DNA from: Theodoxus fluviatilis
Taxonomy: Eukaryota > Mollusca > Gastropoda > Cycloneritida > Neritidae
Assembly (NCBI GenBank): GCA_034096865.1
Contig: JAWQFJ010026870.1
Span: forward strand, 25,001 to 43,883
DNA: 18,883 nucleotides
Direction: 5' to 3'
The position numbers and the translations under genes were made by a program. Shown here in pieces: positions 17,759 through 18,883 of this stretch. A model generated the notes under the pieces. That model saw only the letters and a list, made by a program, of their open reading frames with translations. It made no database searches and was not told the DNA's origin. How positions within the stretch are numbered: position 1 is the stretch's first letter; each line of letters opens with the position of its first letter.

Positions 17759-17773
17759 CTGCAGGCAGACAGG
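17759..17773 (-). promoter_or_regulatory. 3' splice site of the SMYD4 last intron
   Basis: Read on the minus strand: CCCTGTCTGCCTGCAG, then exon GAGCCC. It has a pyrimidine-rich tract and a CAG terminus. Homology of the translated exon to the SMYD C-terminal domain fades at about this point, which supports the boundary. Confidence 0.75.
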
Positions 17774-17832
17774 GGCATAGGACTGGCACACTACGTTTGG
17801 AGGGGGGGACAGGGACATAGGACTGGCACACT
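17769..17832. repeat. 40-bp-spaced direct repeat at the acceptor
   Basis: 17769-17792 and 17809-17832 match at 23 of 24 positions (ACAGGGGCATAGGACTGG versus ACAGGGACATAGGACTGG). The copy nearer the exon includes part of the pyrimidine tract of the acceptor; the other ends in a C-rich run without CAG. Confidence 0.9.
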
Positions 17833-17897
17833 GTGTTAGGGAGGAGGAGAGGGCTGGGGATGGGGAGATAAACGAAAAGGAAGGAATGGGGGTAGGT

Positions 17898-18883
17898 GCA
17901 GGAGGGAGAGAGAGAGGGAGGGAGCAGGAGGGAGAGGGAGGGAGCAGGAGGGAGAGAGGGAGCAGGAGGGAGAGAGGGAGCAGGAGGGAGAGAGGGAGCA
18001 GGAGGGAGAATGGGGGCGCAGGAGGGAGAGGAGGGAGAGAGGGAGCAGGAGGGAGAGAGGGAGCAGGAGGGAGGAGGGAGCAGAGGGAGGGAGCAGAGGG
18101 AGGGAGCAGGAGGGAGAGGGAGCAGGAGGGAGAGGGAGCAGGAGGGAGAGGGAGCAGGAGGGAGAGGGAGCAGGAGGGAGAGGGAGCAGGAGGGAGAGAG
18201 GGAGCAGGAGGGAGAGGGAGCAGGAGGGAGAGGGAGCAGGAGGGAGAGGGAGCAGGAGGGAGAGGGAGCAGGAGGGAGAGGGAGCAGGAGGGAGAGGGGG
18301 CAGGAGGGAGAGAGGGAGCAGGAGGGAGAGGGAGCAGGAGGGAGAGGGAGCAGGAGGAGAGGGAGCAGGAGGAGAGGGGGAGCAGGAGGGAGAGGAGCGG
18401 AGGGAGAGAGGGAGCAGGAGGGAGAGGGGAGCAGGAGGGAGAGGGGGAGCAGGAGGGAGAGGGGGAGCAGGAGGGAGAGGGGCAGGGGAGCAGGAGGGAG
18501 AGGGGGAGCAGGAGGGAGAGGGAGCAGGAGGGAGAGGGGCAGAGCAGGAGGGGCAGGAGAGAGAGGAGCAGGAGGGAGAGGGGAGCAGAGGAGAGGGAGC
18601 AGGAGGGAGAGGGGGCAGGAGGAGGGCAGGAGGAGAGGGAGCAGGAGGAGAGAGGAGCAGGGGGAGAGGAGCAGGAGGGAGAAGGGGGCAGGAGGGAGAG
18701 GGGGCAGGAGGGAGAGGGAGCAGGAGGGAGAGGGAGCAGGAGGGAGAGGGAGCAGGAGGGAGAGGGAGCAGGAGGGAGAGGGAGCAGGAGGGAGAGAGGA
18801 AGGAAGGAGGGAGAGGGAGCAGGAGGGAGAGGGAGCAGGAGGGAGAGGGAGCAGGAGGGAGAGGGAGCAGGAGGGAGAGGGAG
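17898..18883. repeat. 16-bp purine-rich intronic minisatellite
   Basis: Units of AGCAGGAGGGAGAGGG (16 bp), with an 18-bp form having an extra AG and irregular copies between 18340 and 18690; about 60 units, running off the right edge. It lies within the SMYD4 last intron. The gene is transcribed leftward, so the RNA from this array is a pyrimidine repeat (CUCCCUCUCCCUCCUGCU-like), resembling a long run of polypyrimidine tracts upstream of the true acceptor. The plus strand can form G-quadruplexes or triplex structures. Confidence 0.95.

Noticed and set aside
16750..17778. 342-codon minus frame overlapping the SMYD4 exon
   Set aside because: It is the wrong-frame shadow of the exon continuing into the stop-free array; the SMYD4-like frame is the one with family similarity and a proper stop.

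Overview
This is eukaryotic (animal) genomic DNA, not bacterial or phage. Roughly four fifths of the window is tandem repeat. The only coding sequence I can name is the 3'-terminal coding exon of a SMYD4-type SET/MYND protein on the minus strand (17370-17758), with a consensus splice acceptor. The exon, the microsatellites, the minisatellites, and a motif at 15113-15126 that I recall as common in mollusc genomes make a lophotrochozoan, probably a mollusc, the best guess. The species cannot be fixed from the sequence.

Layout. 1-4288: a 16-bp satellite, indel-free and homogeneous on the left, decaying on the right into a diverged edge that carries a near-identical 254-bp duplication. 4324-5142: an ATTC microsatellite running into eleven copies of a 69-bp minisatellite. 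5227-5548: a 27-28-bp C-rich/G-rich minisatellite. 5549-6584: about 1 kb of mostly single-copy sequence with two small repeats and no recognisable gene. 6585-7112: GT-rich simple repeat. 7192-11104: about 96 copies of a 41-bp unit. 11105-14343: a purine-rich array of mixed 17/18-bp units enclosing a derived 14-bp sub-array. 14344-16215: about 1.9 kb of largely single-copy sequence holding a candidate broken transposon or gene 5' end, promoter-like motifs and a strong hairpin. 16216-17340: a 27-bp and then a 29-bp minisatellite, ending about 30 bp from the SMYD4 stop codon. 17370-17758: the SMYD4 last exon. 17759-18883: its upstream intron, filled by a 16-bp purine-rich array that runs off the window.

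No operon, defence system or other multi-gene system is visible. The very long reading frames (up to about 1100 codons) in the arrays exist because the short units contain no stop triplets; they are not evidence of genes. The most informative observations are these: a 17-bp piece of SMYD4 coding sequence is repeated just beyond its stop codon, at the edge of the 27/29-bp array, suggesting how that array began; four purine-rich arrays of different period share an AGCAGGAGG-like core on the same strand; and two large arrays have kept exact period over hundreds of units.
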